Under the pieces are notes generated by a model that saw only the letters and a list, made by a program, of their open reading frames with translations, searched no databases and was not told the origin of the DNA. A program made the position numbers and the translations under genes. A stretch of 64,000 nucleotides of DNA from Lachnospiraceae bacterium (GTDB lineage: Bacteria > Bacillota > Clostridia > Lachnospirales > Lachnospiraceae): the NCBI GenBank assembly GCA_022845955.1, contig AP025576.1, positions 6,820,001 through 6,884,000 of the forward strand, read 5' to 3'. Of this stretch, positions 1-9,379 are shown piece after piece (position 1 is the stretch's first letter; each line of letters begins with the position of its first letter).

Positions 1-94
1 AGACGTTCAGGCCGAACATAAAGAGAAAGAAGGGGATTAGAAACAGCATGGATATTTTCAGAAGAGCGGTTTTGGCGGTGATTGGACGGTTCAT
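1..94 (-). CDS. N-terminal fragment of a membrane protein, cut by window edge
   Basis: An ATG at 94 on the minus strand follows an AGAGGA ribosome binding site. It opens a frame that runs off the left edge after 31 codons. The visible residues begin MNRPITAK and continue into a very hydrophobic stretch rich in Phe and Leu, which looks like a signal anchor or first membrane segment. A TATAAT-like box lies about 25 bases upstream. Too little is visible to assign a family. The gene lies downstream of the terminator at 190-228 and so is probably a separate transcription unit. Confidence 0.55.
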   Translation of the reverse strand, partial: MNRPITAKTALLKISMLFLIPFFLFMFGLNV

Positions 95-189
95 GGGTTG
101 TCCTCTTTTCTTATATTTGTATTATATCGCATATACCAGATGATGGATTTTCCAGTTTATTGTAACATAAATGTGTAGTAAGGATGTAT

Positions 190-228
190 AAAAAACAAGC
201 TGGAATATCCGGGACGGATATTCCAGCT
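190..228 (-). terminator. Rho-independent terminator of the glycan operon
   Basis: A perfect 14-bp stem (198-211 with 215-228) closes on a three-base loop. On the minus strand it is followed by a T-rich run (complement of 190-195). It lies downstream of the glycerate kinase gene, the last gene of the large minus-strand operon. Confidence 0.8.
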
Positions 229-257
229 GATATATTGATTTCCTGACAGATTATAGT

Positions 258-431
258 TCATGATGGAGCAATCATGGATTCACTTAGACCTTGGAAGTGT
301 TCGTATTGGAGGATAATACTTATATTCCCTCGTCGATACTCTAATGTATTTCTCTTTGATATACCAAACCGTGTTACTTCTTTTATCGATATTTTATCAT
401 ATCTTTTATTAATTGGAAAGCACATAACCAT
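258..431 (-). CDS. Possible 57-residue hypothetical protein or gene remnant
   Basis: This is the only open frame of any length in the 280-base gap between the terminator and the glycerate kinase gene. It reads from an ATG at 431 to TGA at 258, and the same frame is open upstream to about 475 without a better start. No ribosome binding site stands out and I do not recognise the peptide. It could be a degraded gene fragment or chance. Otherwise I see nothing in 229-508. Confidence 0.2.
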   Translation of the reverse strand: MVMCFPINKRYDKISIKEVTRFGISKRNTLEYRRGNISIILQYEHFQGLSESMIAPS

Positions 432-508
432 TGTTTCAATGCGTTGCAGATGAATTGAAAATAAATCATGAAAGGCAACCCTCTGAGCAAAACATCATAA
501 ACTCAATG

Positions 509-1654
509 CTATGTCACATGTCTGCTTTCTTTTCCTGCAATTAATCTGAAAATCTGTTCTGACGTATCTTTCAAATTATTATATGCATTTTCTTTCTGCA
601 TGGCTTCCTGCAATGATACAGCTCCTTTTTGAATGGAAAAACAGGCATCGATTCCATTTTTATTACAGCAAGATCCTGCTTTCACACTCCCTGCAAGCGC
701 AATAACCATGCAGTCATTCCTTTTAGCCAAAGCAGCTATCCCCACAGGAACCTTTCCCATCATAGTCTGCTCATCCAGCTGACCTTCTCCTGTCACTACA
801 AGGTCTGCGTCTTTCATTTCTTTTTCCAGCTCTGTGGCCTGTAATACCATTTGTATACCGGAAATAGAACGGGTATGGAAAAAACTGTAAAAAGCATATC
901 CCAATCCTCCCGCAGCCCCAGCCCCCGGCTCATCCCGCATATCTTTATCAAGAAAAGATGCACAAATATCTGCAAAGTGATGAAAATCCCTGTCAATACT
1001 TTCTCTTTCATGGGGCATAATCCCTTTCTGTGGCCCAAAAACATATGTTGCCCCATTCTTTCCGCATAATGGATTTATTACATCGCATGCCGTTGTAAAG
1101 GTACATTCTTCTAACACTCCGTTTGTATCTTCCAGGGATATTCTTTCAATTTTCCCCAGGTTCGGCAAAATAGCTTTAAGACGCTTTCCGTCTCCGTCAT
1201 AGAAATGAATTCCAAGAGCATCCAGCATTCCAATACCACAATCATTTGTGGCGCTTCCGCCCAACCCCACATAAAAATTTCGGCAGCCTTTTTCGGCGGC
1301 ATCCATGATTAATTCTCCAACTCCATAACTTGTAGCTTTCCATGGATTTCTTTCTGTCACTAATGTCAGGCCGGCTGCCTGAGCCACTTCAATCACGGCC
1401 AGTCCTTTTTCCCTGCATATACAATAGGAGGCAGTTACTTTCTTACCAATCGGCCCTTTTACTCTGCACGTTATCAATTCTCCCCCAAGAGCAAATGCCA
1501 TCGCTTCTACAGTGCCCTCCCCTCCATCTGCTACAGGCTTAACCACCACCCGGGCATCGGGTACTGCCCTAAGGATTCCTTCCCTAACCGCATTTCCTGC
1601 TTCCATTGATGTCAGGCTGCCTTTGAAGGAATCCATTGCTGCAATTATTTTCAT
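509..1654 (-). CDS. glxK: Glycerate kinase (GK2/GlxK family)
   Basis: This 381-residue cytoplasmic enzyme matches the glycerate kinase family that phosphorylates D-glycerate, usually to 2-phosphoglycerate. Family signatures are the N-terminal KIIAAMDSFKGSLTS, the central VGLGGSATNDCGIGML glycine-rich segment, and VVTGEGQLDEQTMMGK near the C-terminus. Length is normal for the family. The start follows GGAGCACAA. It is the last gene of the operon, 18 bases after the hydroxyacid dehydrogenase gene, with a terminator beyond it. Its presence suggests that breakdown of the imported compound ends in glycerate that enters lower glycolysis. The family call is firm; the physiological substrate is inferred. 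Confidence 0.93.
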   Translation of the reverse strand: MKIIAAMDSFKGSLTSMEAGNAVREGILRAVPDARVVVKPVADGGEGTVEAMAFALGGELITCRVKGPIGKKVTASYCICREKGLAVIEVAQAAGLTLVTERNPWKATSYGVGELIMDAAEKGCRNFYVGLGGSATNDCGIGMLDALGIHFYDGDGKRLKAILPNLGKIERISLEDTNGVLEECTFTTACDVINPLCGKNGATYVFGPQKGIMPHERESIDRDFHHFADICASFLDKDMRDEPGAGAAGGLGYAFYSFFHTRSISGIQMVLQATELEKEMKDADLVVTGEGQLDEQTMMGKVPVGIAALAKRNDCMVIALAGSVKAGSCCNKNGIDACFSIQKGAVSLQEAMQKENAYNNLKDTSEQIFRLIAGKESRHVT

Positions 1655-1672
1655 TTGTGCTCCAATCCGTAC

Positions 1673-2617
1673 TTAAATCTTATTTTTCTGTTCTCCGTTC
1701 AGCCAGGAATAAAGATTGTCAAATACAATTTCCGCCCGCAGCATCATGGATTCTTCCGACGCAAATGCTATATGAGGCGTTAAAATAATATTAGGACAGT
1801 GAAGAAGAGGATGCTGCTGATCTAAAGGCGGTTCCTGTTCAAATACATCACAGGCAGCACCTGCAATTCGGCCTTCCTCCAATGCCTCTGCAAGAGCACG
1901 TGAATCCACCACGGATCCTCTGGCTGTATTAATCAGTATTGCTCTCTTTTTCATACATGCCAATTGTTCTTTACCAATTAGATTTTGGGTCTCTTCCGTC
2001 AAAGGACAATGTAAGGATACAACATCTGAACGCTTCAGCAGGTCTTCCAATTCTGCTTTTTCATCGAAAACTTCTTTGTTCACTGATGCCCTTCTGCTTG
2101 ATACAATCACATGACAGCCAAATGCCTTACATAATCGGGCCGTTTTGCTTCCAATGGCCCCTGCTCCTACAATTCCTACTGTTTTTCCCGAAAGAAGATT
2201 TCCCACAAGTCCTTCTTTAGTTCCTCCCTCACGGCATCTTTCTTCTGTTTGCTTCACTTTCCGCAGAAGCTGGATCATAAAACTGATACATAACTCCGCC
2301 ACCGCCTGCGTCGCGTAACCCGATGCATTGCTCACCTCAATCTTGCGGCTTCTTACCTCTTTCATACCTATATGATCCACTCCGGTAAATGCCACATCGA
2401 TAAATTTCAGGTTTCTGCATTCTTTTATAACTTCTTCTTTTAGCGGCATGTTGGCGAGCATCAATACATCCGCATCTTTAGAACGGGCTATCTGCACGGA
2501 AATATCCATATTTTTTTCATAGGAAAGAAATGTATGCCCCATTCCCTCCAATTTAGCCGCCTGCCTGTCTAAAAAATCTTTATCAACTCCCAAACCTTCC
2601 AGCAACACAATATTCAT
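1673..2617 (-). CDS. D-isomer-specific 2-hydroxyacid dehydrogenase
   Basis: This 314-residue NAD(P)-dependent enzyme belongs to the phosphoglycerate dehydrogenase/hydroxypyruvate reductase superfamily. The Rossmann motif GAGAIG lies at residues 151-156. The catalytic triad positions are visible as R233 in NTARGS, E262 in the DVFEQEPP region and H282 in TPHIAF. Such enzymes interconvert 2-hydroxy and 2-keto acids. Downstream glycerate kinase and upstream LarA-like racemase make hydroxypyruvate/glycerate or another short hydroxyacid a sensible substrate, but sequence alone does not fix it. It lies 12 bases from the LarA-like gene, clearly in the same transcript. Confidence 0.9.
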   Translation of the reverse strand: MNIVLLEGLGVDKDFLDRQAAKLEGMGHTFLSYEKNMDISVQIARSKDADVLMLANMPLKEEVIKECRNLKFIDVAFTGVDHIGMKEVRSRKIEVSNASGYATQAVAELCISFMIQLLRKVKQTEERCREGGTKEGLVGNLLSGKTVGIVGAGAIGSKTARLCKAFGCHVIVSSRRASVNKEVFDEKAELEDLLKRSDVVSLHCPLTEETQNLIGKEQLACMKKRAILINTARGSVVDSRALAEALEEGRIAGAACDVFEQEPPLDQQHPLLHCPNIILTPHIAFASEESMMLRAEIVFDNLYSWLNGEQKNKI

Positions 2618-2629
2618 AATCTATCCTTT

Positions 2630-3898
2630 CTACTGCACAATACTAGAAATTCCCTCAGGGATCCATGTTATATTACCTTTGTTATGGCCTAAAATTCGAT
2701 CTGCTTTATCCAAAGCTTCTGTCAGACTGCCTGCAGGAATCATATGTAAATCCCTGACCATCTGATCCGGGCATTGACTGATAAGAATCACTTTATGTCG
2801 TGTCAATATTCTTGCAAGAATCTGTGACTGCCACTGTTCTGCTTCCGTTCTGTCTCTCGGGACTGCAGAAATCTTATCAAATAACTCACATGCAGATTCC
2901 GCCTGCCGGAAAGTCTCATAAAACGCATCGCCTCCGCAGCCGTCATCACAGGCAGCCGCTATGATAATCACTCCTCCGGGATTTACCGTTCCTTCCGCAG
3001 TTGCCAGGCCCTTCACCGCCTGATATATGTTTTGATCCAACGGGTATCCATTATTGGACGTTACCACGATATCTGCCGGGATTTTTTTCTCCCGGCACAA
3101 ACGATCCAGAAATGCTGTTCCTTTTTTGTGAGCGCTGTCCACATCTCCAGCAAATGCCGCTATTACTCTGTGGGATGAATTAATTACCACATTAAGAATA
3201 TAGGCAAGCCCTGCTTTACGGGCGGCAAAAATCATATCCTCATGGATAGGGTTTCCTTCAAGCTGCCCATAACGTGCGTTTCTGTGGTTAATAAATTCCG
3301 CGCAGTGATTGGCGTAAATCGTTTCTCTTCCGGCAATTCCGGGTAATATACTTTTCCTTCCTCCGGAATAACCCGCAAAAAAATGAGGTTCTATAAAGCC
3401 TTCTGCCACAAGTAAATCAGCCTCTGCCGCCATCCTGTTTATCCAAAGCTTTCCCCCCGATGGCAGCCGTCCGTATAAAACCATGCCTTGTGCGTCACAA
3501 TCATGGATTACAATTCTTTCGTTACTGAGAATTTCGTCCCCGAATTTATTTCTCAGTTCGTCCCTTCTGGTTTCTCTGTGGCAGCCGGTTGCTATCAGTA
3601 TCGTAATATCGGCTTCCGGATTTCCGCTCCTTATCTCTCTCAATAATACAGGCATAATTAATTTACTTGGCACAGGACGTGTATGATCACTCGCTATGAT
3701 AACCACTTTGTTCCTGCCTCTTGCCAATTCCGCCAGAGGCGGGGAATCAATGGGCGTTTTTACTGCATCCTCAATCAGCTCTTTTTCCCCTTTAACGGCC
3801 ATATAGGAATCCAGTCCACTCCTGATAATACCTGCAGTTCTTACCGTATCTGCATTGGCTGTAAGCACACCTTTCCCATAAGGTATCTGAATTTCCAT
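2630..3898 (-). CDS. LarA-type nickel-dependent 2-hydroxyacid racemase/epimerase
   Basis: This 422-residue protein belongs to the LarA superfamily (DUF2088), which uses a nickel-pincer nucleotide to racemise or epimerise 2-hydroxyacids by hydride transfer. The key residues of lactate racemase appear in register: SDHTRP at 70-75, H107 in TGCHRET, H172 and K182 in PHFFAGYSGGRKS, and H198 in ANHCA. These correspond to the known His, His, Lys and His of Lactobacillus LarA. The cofactor genes larB, larC and larE are not in the window. Neighbours (2-hydroxyacid dehydrogenase, glycerate kinase, sugar importer) suggest a non-lactate substrate such as glycerate or an aldonate. The family is clear; substrate is inference. 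Confidence 0.88.
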   Translation of the reverse strand: MEIQIPYGKGVLTANADTVRTAGIIRSGLDSYMAVKGEKELIEDAVKTPIDSPPLAELARGRNKVVIIASDHTRPVPSKLIMPVLLREIRSGNPEADITILIATGCHRETRRDELRNKFGDEILSNERIVIHDCDAQGMVLYGRLPSGGKLWINRMAAEADLLVAEGFIEPHFFAGYSGGRKSILPGIAGRETIYANHCAEFINHRNARYGQLEGNPIHEDMIFAARKAGLAYILNVVINSSHRVIAAFAGDVDSAHKKGTAFLDRLCREKKIPADIVVTSNNGYPLDQNIYQAVKGLATAEGTVNPGGVIIIAAACDDGCGGDAFYETFRQAESACELFDKISAVPRDRTEAEQWQSQILARILTRHKVILISQCPDQMVRDLHMIPAGSLTEALDKADRILGHNKGNITWIPEGISSIVQ

Positions 3899-3938
3899 AA
3901 TTCTTTCTGCTCCTTCATCCCATCATAGTGCAACTTCT

Positions 3939-4850
3939 TTAAAGAGGATTAATCCCTGCCTGGCTCAGCCTTCTTTTCGCTTCTTCATATATCTCTTCAG
4001 ACAATACCCCCTTTTCTGCCGCCTCTATATTATCTCTGAGATGTTCTATACTTTTTGTCCCCACTATTACAGTCCCGATATCCGGATGGCTGAGCGCAAA
4101 ACGAATCAGAAAATCCATCTCTGTTTCCCCGTTCTCACACAATTCCTGCAGCCTCGCCTTAGCAAAATAATCTTTATAATAACTAAAATATCGTTTTACC
4201 GCTCCCCGGCAGATAATTCCTACCTTCTCTTTTCCCGCCTGCTTTATCAGCTCTTCATTTGTCCGTATATACGCTCCATATATCAATTGTATCACTTCAA
4301 ATTTATTCCATGGCATCATCTCTTTACAGGCATGATAACCGAATAAAGCCGGATACATGGGCTGATCGGGCGAGCCATTTCTGCAGCTGAAAGCAATATG
4401 GCGCACTTTTCCGCTTTCTTTGATTTTTTCTGCCGCCTCAAGTACCTCATCCTGCTTTCCTTCAGGAAGATAATCCGGCATAATGCCGTGCAGCTGCCAA
4501 ATATCGATATACTCCGTCCGCAATAGCTTCAGGCTTTGATCAATATTTTTAGAAAGCTGTCCGGCAGTCCAGATATGATCAGGCCCCTCATTAAATTTTC
4601 CTTGTTCGTTCACGTTGCAGCCGCATTTTGTGGCAAGAATATATTCCTCACGCCTTTTTCCAATTGCTTTGCCCACATATTCTTCCGCAATTCCATAACA
4701 GGGAGAAGAATCCACGAAAGTAATCCCTTTATCCAAAGCCTCATTTAAAAGCTTATCCGCTTCCTTATATGTAAGCTTTCCTATTTCCATTGAACCAAAC
4801 CCCAATATGGAGGCCTGAAGCCGTGTACCGCCTAATTCTCTTTTATTCAT
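3939..4850 (-). CDS. Aldo/keto reductase
   Basis: This 303-residue TIM-barrel oxidoreductase carries the family's GFGSMEIG start, the catalytic Asp/Tyr segment around FVDSSPCYG, the Lys strand ILATKCG and the His strand IWQLHG. A late NADP-binding stretch reads TVIVGTKSIEHLRDN. Such enzymes reduce or oxidise sugar aldehydes or ketones. The ATG follows AGGAGGATATT and overlaps the end of the preceding PD40 gene by eight bases, so translation is probably coupled. In this operon it likely acts on a sugar or keto intermediate after glycoside hydrolysis. The substrate cannot be read from sequence. Confidence 0.88.
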   Translation of the reverse strand: MNKRELGGTRLQASILGFGSMEIGKLTYKEADKLLNEALDKGITFVDSSPCYGIAEEYVGKAIGKRREEYILATKCGCNVNEQGKFNEGPDHIWTAGQLSKNIDQSLKLLRTEYIDIWQLHGIMPDYLPEGKQDEVLEAAEKIKESGKVRHIAFSCRNGSPDQPMYPALFGYHACKEMMPWNKFEVIQLIYGAYIRTNEELIKQAGKEKVGIICRGAVKRYFSYYKDYFAKARLQELCENGETEMDFLIRFALSHPDIGTVIVGTKSIEHLRDNIEAAEKGVLSEEIYEEAKRRLSQAGINPL

Positions 4851-5928
4851 AATATCCTCCTGTCTTTAAATCCGTTTTCCGCCCGGCCCGACTATGCACA
4901 GTCTCGGTCATTTTGGCATACTCACTTTTTCCCCATGCTTCCAAATCAAGCAGTCCCAGCCCCATTCCATACCCTGCCTCCGATCCGCATACATTCAGCA
5001 TAAATGCAAGCCATTTTCCGTCCGGGCTCACATTGGAATTGGTTGCCCGCCATGGCTTTTTCCACAGCATCCTGGTCATACGGGTCCTCTCCATGGAACC
5101 ATCCAGCTTCAGTTTCCACAAATCTATTGTATGAGATAACGGGCCGCCGTCACAGGAGGATTCCAAACAGGTATATTCTTCATCCGGAAAGATGCCTTCA
5201 CATTCGTTATGGATATGAGGCTCCGATATATACAGCTTTACTTCTCCGGTCAGGAGATTAACACCCTTTACCGTGCAAAAATAATCTGCCTTATCCACCT
5301 CCGGTGGGTTGTAGTATTCTGCCATGATAATTTCCGTATCATCATGCCGGAAATCCTGTGGCTCCGGATCGTATCCATGGGTACGGTACACAACTTCGTC
5401 TTTCCCCAACTCCGGACCATTCTCCCCATATACGATCTCCGTAACATGTACTTCAAAGTCTTCCGGAGTTCCAATAGAAGGATCGTGATTTCCATTCATG
5501 GAATAGGTGATCCTGTTGGCAATCCTTGATACGCCGCAGCCCTCAAAAATCCGTCGTCCCAGAGGCTTGGGCGGGTATTTTGCATCCTTATCCATTATCC
5601 AAAGCTCCGATTCCACGCGCCTGCTTGTATATCGATCTTTAAATTCCCGTGGGCCGATAAGTATATAATCCCCGTTAGGAAGGAAGAGAACACGGAGGAA
5701 GGAATGATGTTCCCCCAGCTTTTCAGTCAGATTACTCACTTCTCTGGTCTCCATATTAATTTCACATACGTCGCCATAATTGCTCTCAATAAAAGCAATT
5801 CTTTTCCCGTCCGGAGACCAATAGGGCCTCTCCCCATATGGCAGCAATTTACAGTGAAACTCCGGAGGATCATTTAAAGGAAATTCCTCCTGTGCAATTA
5901 TATTTTTCTTAATTGGTTCGCAGCTCAT
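4843..5928 (-). CDS. PD40/TolB-like beta-propeller protein
   Basis: This roughly 361-residue protein has repeated WD40-like PD40 blades, including YWSPDGKRIAF near the N-terminus and VSPDGKWLAF near the C-terminus. It resembles oligogalacturonate-lyase-type or TolB-like propellers. No signal peptide is visible, so it is probably cytoplasmic. The ATG at 5928 is preferred over an upstream TTG because GGAGG sits seven bases before it. It follows the GH2-like gene directly, which suggests a role in processing the released sugar or a modified intermediate, either as a lyase/isomerase or as a binding scaffold. The fold is well supported; activity is unknown. Confidence 0.72.
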   Translation of the reverse strand: MSCEPIKKNIIAQEEFPLNDPPEFHCKLLPYGERPYWSPDGKRIAFIESNYGDVCEINMETREVSNLTEKLGEHHSFLRVLFLPNGDYILIGPREFKDRYTSRRVESELWIMDKDAKYPPKPLGRRIFEGCGVSRIANRITYSMNGNHDPSIGTPEDFEVHVTEIVYGENGPELGKDEVVYRTHGYDPEPQDFRHDDTEIIMAEYYNPPEVDKADYFCTVKGVNLLTGEVKLYISEPHIHNECEGIFPDEEYTCLESSCDGGPLSHTIDLWKLKLDGSMERTRMTRMLWKKPWRATNSNVSPDGKWLAFMLNVCGSEAGYGMGLGLLDLEAWGKSEYAKMTETVHSRAGRKTDLKTGGYYE

Positions 5929-5940
5929 AACCAAACCTCC

Positions 5941-8502
5941 TTACGCATTTATAAAATGGTCTTCATATGCAACGGTGGTTTCCTGTGAGGAATAATATCC
6001 CTTCGCATGAATCCAGCCTGTTTTATGTTCTCCGCCTACCGTGATTCTCTTTGCCTCTCCGGGTAAGAGATCAAAATAATTATCACTGAACTGCCAGCCG
6101 AAATTATCTCCGTTCTCATCCCCCGAAAGTGTTATACTTCTTGCGAAATAATCTGTCTCTATTACCAGTTCCTCATTATCCCAAAATAACTCTAATTTAC
6201 AGTCAGGAAACTCCATATGCCTTTCAATGTCAGCATAATCGTAAATTACTGTAAGTATCTTTCCCTCTTCATCCACAGCCTTCGCAAATAAAATATTCTC
6301 ATTCATCATGAATTGCCCAAAAGCATTCAAATCAGAAATAAACAGAGATTGATCCGGTAAGATTTGAAAAGGAAACTTTGCTAATGCTGTCGCTCTGTTT
6401 TCCTTCATATGATATAGCTTTACATAAACAGTTCCTTTTATCACGTTTACCGTATCATTTACCGCCCATAATCCTATAAAATCATCGATGGAAAAAAACA
6501 GCTGAAATGGCTGATATGTTCTTTTCATAGCATAGTAAGGTATGGAGGGTTCCATGTAGTAATCAAGCAGGCCTGAATAAATATGGGGTGCGCTTGTATT
6601 CATTTTCCACCACAGATGTCCTTTGCATTTGCGCTTGTTTTCACCGCGTTCTTCAAAACTTCTTCCCCTGCGGTATCTGCCTGCACATTTTTCAATATAC
6701 CTTGCCGCAGAACCCTGGAACCTGTAAATCATGGATTCCGCGCTGTCAGCATCATAAAACTGCTCCACTTCCGAAATTTTTTTCCAGCTGTCTGCCGACG
6801 TGTAAGGACGCCAAGTCTTGGGCCATGGAAAAATACTGCCTTTTGTCATTTTTCCCGTATAACCGGCCGGCCATAATTTTTTCTCACCCATCATTTTCAC
6901 CATAGAATGATAAACGGGAGGAAATGCCCTCATATTTTCGGAAAGAAATACCGGATATCTTCCCCCCGGGACAAACCATGTGCTGGTATAACTATGGGTA
7001 TCGCCCTCAAGAGGATCATTCGCATAAGTGCCGCCGCTTGGTGAAGAAAGATGATAATAACGTTCCGGATCCCATTTCCTGCAGATTTTCCGGTAATCCT
7101 CCGCATATATTCCATATCCGATGCATTCCTGTCCGGGGCAGGTAAATTTCATAAAATCCCTGCACATTAAACTTTCATTACTCCCGCACCAGAGAAGTAT
7201 GCAAGGATGGTAACGCAGTCTTCTCACCTGGTATTCTGCTTCTTTTCTGCATAATTCCCTAAAGTGTTCTTCTTCAGGATACATCGAATAATCATGGAAA
7301 AAATCCTGCCACAACAGCAGTCCCGCCTTATCACACATATCATAAAAGCTGTCCGGAAGCCTGTCTGTCCCGCCCCATATCCTCAGACAATTCATATTCC
7401 CGTCAATGGCCATTTGTATTATCTTTTCCGCCCGTTCTTTTTGATAACAGCCTGTCTTATTATCCAGCGGAGCCATATTGGCGCCCCAAATTTTCAAAGG
7501 CATCCCATTTATCCTGAAATCCAGATCTCCGGCCAGTTCCAGACTGCGGAACCCGATCTTCTTATGAATCTCATCAATCGTATGCTCTCCGGCCAGAAGG
7601 CTTATTTTTAAATCATAAAGAAAGGCTTCTCCCTTGTGAATAACATTCCATAATCTCGGGTTTTTTACCTCTAATACTGCAGATGTTCTTTTTTCTTTAT
7701 CCGCCGGAATTATTTTATTTAATACACATACATCTTCTTCATACAATTCATATAGCAGAAACGTCTCTTCCTCCCCGTTATACAAGCACTCTGTTTCCAA
7801 AAGGATGCGTCCCTCCATAGCCTCACCATTACATCTGGTACCCGGACACTTCTTCCCGCTCACTTCCGTATTGATATCCAATGAATGGATTCCCTGAAAT
7901 TCCAGCCATACATCATCATACGTTCCCATACGCGTCAGATATGGGGGAAAACCCAGATAATTATCATATCCTCTGAAAAAAACGCGGAGCATGGCCCATT
8001 TCGGCATTTCATTCCCAAGATATCTTGCAGGTATTTCCAATCTTCTCAGCTTGTCCCACGTGGAATGCACATGAATCAGCAGAAAATTAATATCTTCCAC
8101 TTTCCCCGTAATATCCGTTTCTATCGGTAAGTAAACATCCTCTCCCTGCCCTTCCAACATTCCATTCCAGTAAATATCCGCCAGGGTATCGACTCCACCG
8201 ACATGCAGCCTGCATATAGCTTCTTTCGTTACTCCTGTCTCTTGCCCGGTTATACGCAGTACATAAATCCAGTCTTTTTCCGAAACCCATCTGCAGTCTT
8301 CACCATTCCCGCTGATCCCCGGATCCGGAATCACTCCATGGAAAATAAGAACTTCATGTACCTGCATAGGCATAAAAGGAATGGCATATCCCTTATCCAT
8401 ATCATACAATCCTGCTTTAAATTCTTCTATTTTATCAATTGTCAAACGTTCAACCGGATCCGACATAAATAACTTAAAATTTCCGGTAAGCTTTTTTTTC
8501 AT
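5941..8502 (-). CDS. GH2/beta-mannosidase-like glycoside hydrolase
   Basis: This 853-residue protein has the layout of GH2-clan beta-mannosidases: N-terminal sugar-binding and immunoglobulin-like domains, then a TIM barrel from about residue 325. Motifs include LRIWGGTDRLPDSFYDMCD and LLWQDFFHDY. The likely acid/base Glu443 lies in WCGSNES. The likely nucleophile Glu522 lies in FLSENMRAFP, where family members usually have SEFG. No signal peptide is seen, so it probably acts on imported oligosaccharides. The ATG at 8502 is chosen because AGGAG lies just before it. It sits between the permease genes and the downstream catabolic genes. Confidence 0.82.
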   Translation of the reverse strand: MKKKLTGNFKLFMSDPVERLTIDKIEEFKAGLYDMDKGYAIPFMPMQVHEVLIFHGVIPDPGISGNGEDCRWVSEKDWIYVLRITGQETGVTKEAICRLHVGGVDTLADIYWNGMLEGQGEDVYLPIETDITGKVEDINFLLIHVHSTWDKLRRLEIPARYLGNEMPKWAMLRVFFRGYDNYLGFPPYLTRMGTYDDVWLEFQGIHSLDINTEVSGKKCPGTRCNGEAMEGRILLETECLYNGEEETFLLYELYEEDVCVLNKIIPADKEKRTSAVLEVKNPRLWNVIHKGEAFLYDLKISLLAGEHTIDEIHKKIGFRSLELAGDLDFRINGMPLKIWGANMAPLDNKTGCYQKERAEKIIQMAIDGNMNCLRIWGGTDRLPDSFYDMCDKAGLLLWQDFFHDYSMYPEEEHFRELCRKEAEYQVRRLRYHPCILLWCGSNESLMCRDFMKFTCPGQECIGYGIYAEDYRKICRKWDPERYYHLSSPSGGTYANDPLEGDTHSYTSTWFVPGGRYPVFLSENMRAFPPVYHSMVKMMGEKKLWPAGYTGKMTKGSIFPWPKTWRPYTSADSWKKISEVEQFYDADSAESMIYRFQGSAARYIEKCAGRYRRGRSFEERGENKRKCKGHLWWKMNTSAPHIYSGLLDYYMEPSIPYYAMKRTYQPFQLFFSIDDFIGLWAVNDTVNVIKGTVYVKLYHMKENRATALAKFPFQILPDQSLFISDLNAFGQFMMNENILFAKAVDEEGKILTVIYDYADIERHMEFPDCKLELFWDNEELVIETDYFARSITLSGDENGDNFGWQFSDNYFDLLPGEAKRITVGGEHKTGWIHAKGYYSSQETTVAYEDHFINA

Positions 8503-8520
8503 TTGCACTCCTGTCTGCCC

Positions 8521-9354
8521 TTATCCCTTTAATCCGGTGGACGCTATTCCTTCAACAAAATATTTCTGCAAACATGCAAAAACGATCAACACCGGTATTA
8601 ATGCGACTACAGATCCCGCCATAATTAATGAATATTCGGAAGAATATTCCGTGATAAAGCTTCTCAAACCCAGTTGAATTGTTTTCAGGTTCTGGGAATT
8701 GATATAAATAAGCGGCCCCATAAAATCGTTCCAGATTGTTGTAAAAGAAAATATAGTCAAAGTGGCAATTACCGGTTTTGACAAGGGAAGCATTATTTTG
8801 GCATATATCCCATATTCACTCATCCCATCAATACGGGCTGCTTCACATATCTCATTAGGTATCTCCATATAAAACTGTCTTACCAGAAATACACCAAAAG
8901 CAGTAAAGCTCTGCAGAATGATTAATGCAAGATGAGTATTCACTAATCCTATCTTTTTTATGATGATGAACTGGGGGATCATATATGACTGCCATGGCAT
9001 TGCAATGGTACAAATATAACACAGGAACAAAAAATCCTTTCCCGGAAATTTCATTTTTGCAAATGCATAGGCTGCAAAGGTGCTTGTCAGCAGCTGCAAA
9101 AGAGTAATGATTACTGTCAGTTTGGATGTGTTGAAAAAGTAGCGAAGCAGCGGTATTTCTTCCCAGATACGCACGTAATTAGTGGTTATAAACTCCTTGG
9201 GCCACCATACAACCGGATAGGTGAATACATCCTTATTCATTTTAAAGGAAGAAGTGAGCATCCACGCAAAGGGTATGAGCATCATAATACTGATTCCAAT
9301 AAGTAAAATATAGATTAGCATTTTAGTAAGGAGCGGTTTTAATTTTATTTTCAT
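8521..9354 (-). CDS. Sugar ABC transporter permease, MsmG/AraQ type
   Basis: This 277-residue inner-membrane protein has about six hydrophobic segments. It carries the cytoplasmic EAA loop, visible as EAARIDGMSEYGIYAKIMLP, that contacts the ATPase. It is the second permease of a CUT1 importer. Its partner permease lies 25 bases upstream. No ATPase is encoded nearby, so a shared MsmX-type ATPase elsewhere probably energises it, as is usual for Firmicute oligosaccharide importers. Confidence 0.92.
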   Translation of the reverse strand: MKIKLKPLLTKMLIYILLIGISIMMLIPFAWMLTSSFKMNKDVFTYPVVWWPKEFITTNYVRIWEEIPLLRYFFNTSKLTVIITLLQLLTSTFAAYAFAKMKFPGKDFLFLCYICTIAMPWQSYMIPQFIIIKKIGLVNTHLALIILQSFTAFGVFLVRQFYMEIPNEICEAARIDGMSEYGIYAKIMLPLSKPVIATLTIFSFTTIWNDFMGPLIYINSQNLKTIQLGLRSFITEYSSEYSLIMAGSVVALIPVLIVFACLQKYFVEGIASTGLKG

Positions 9355-9379
9355 ATGTACCCCCGATTTTCCCCTTTTG

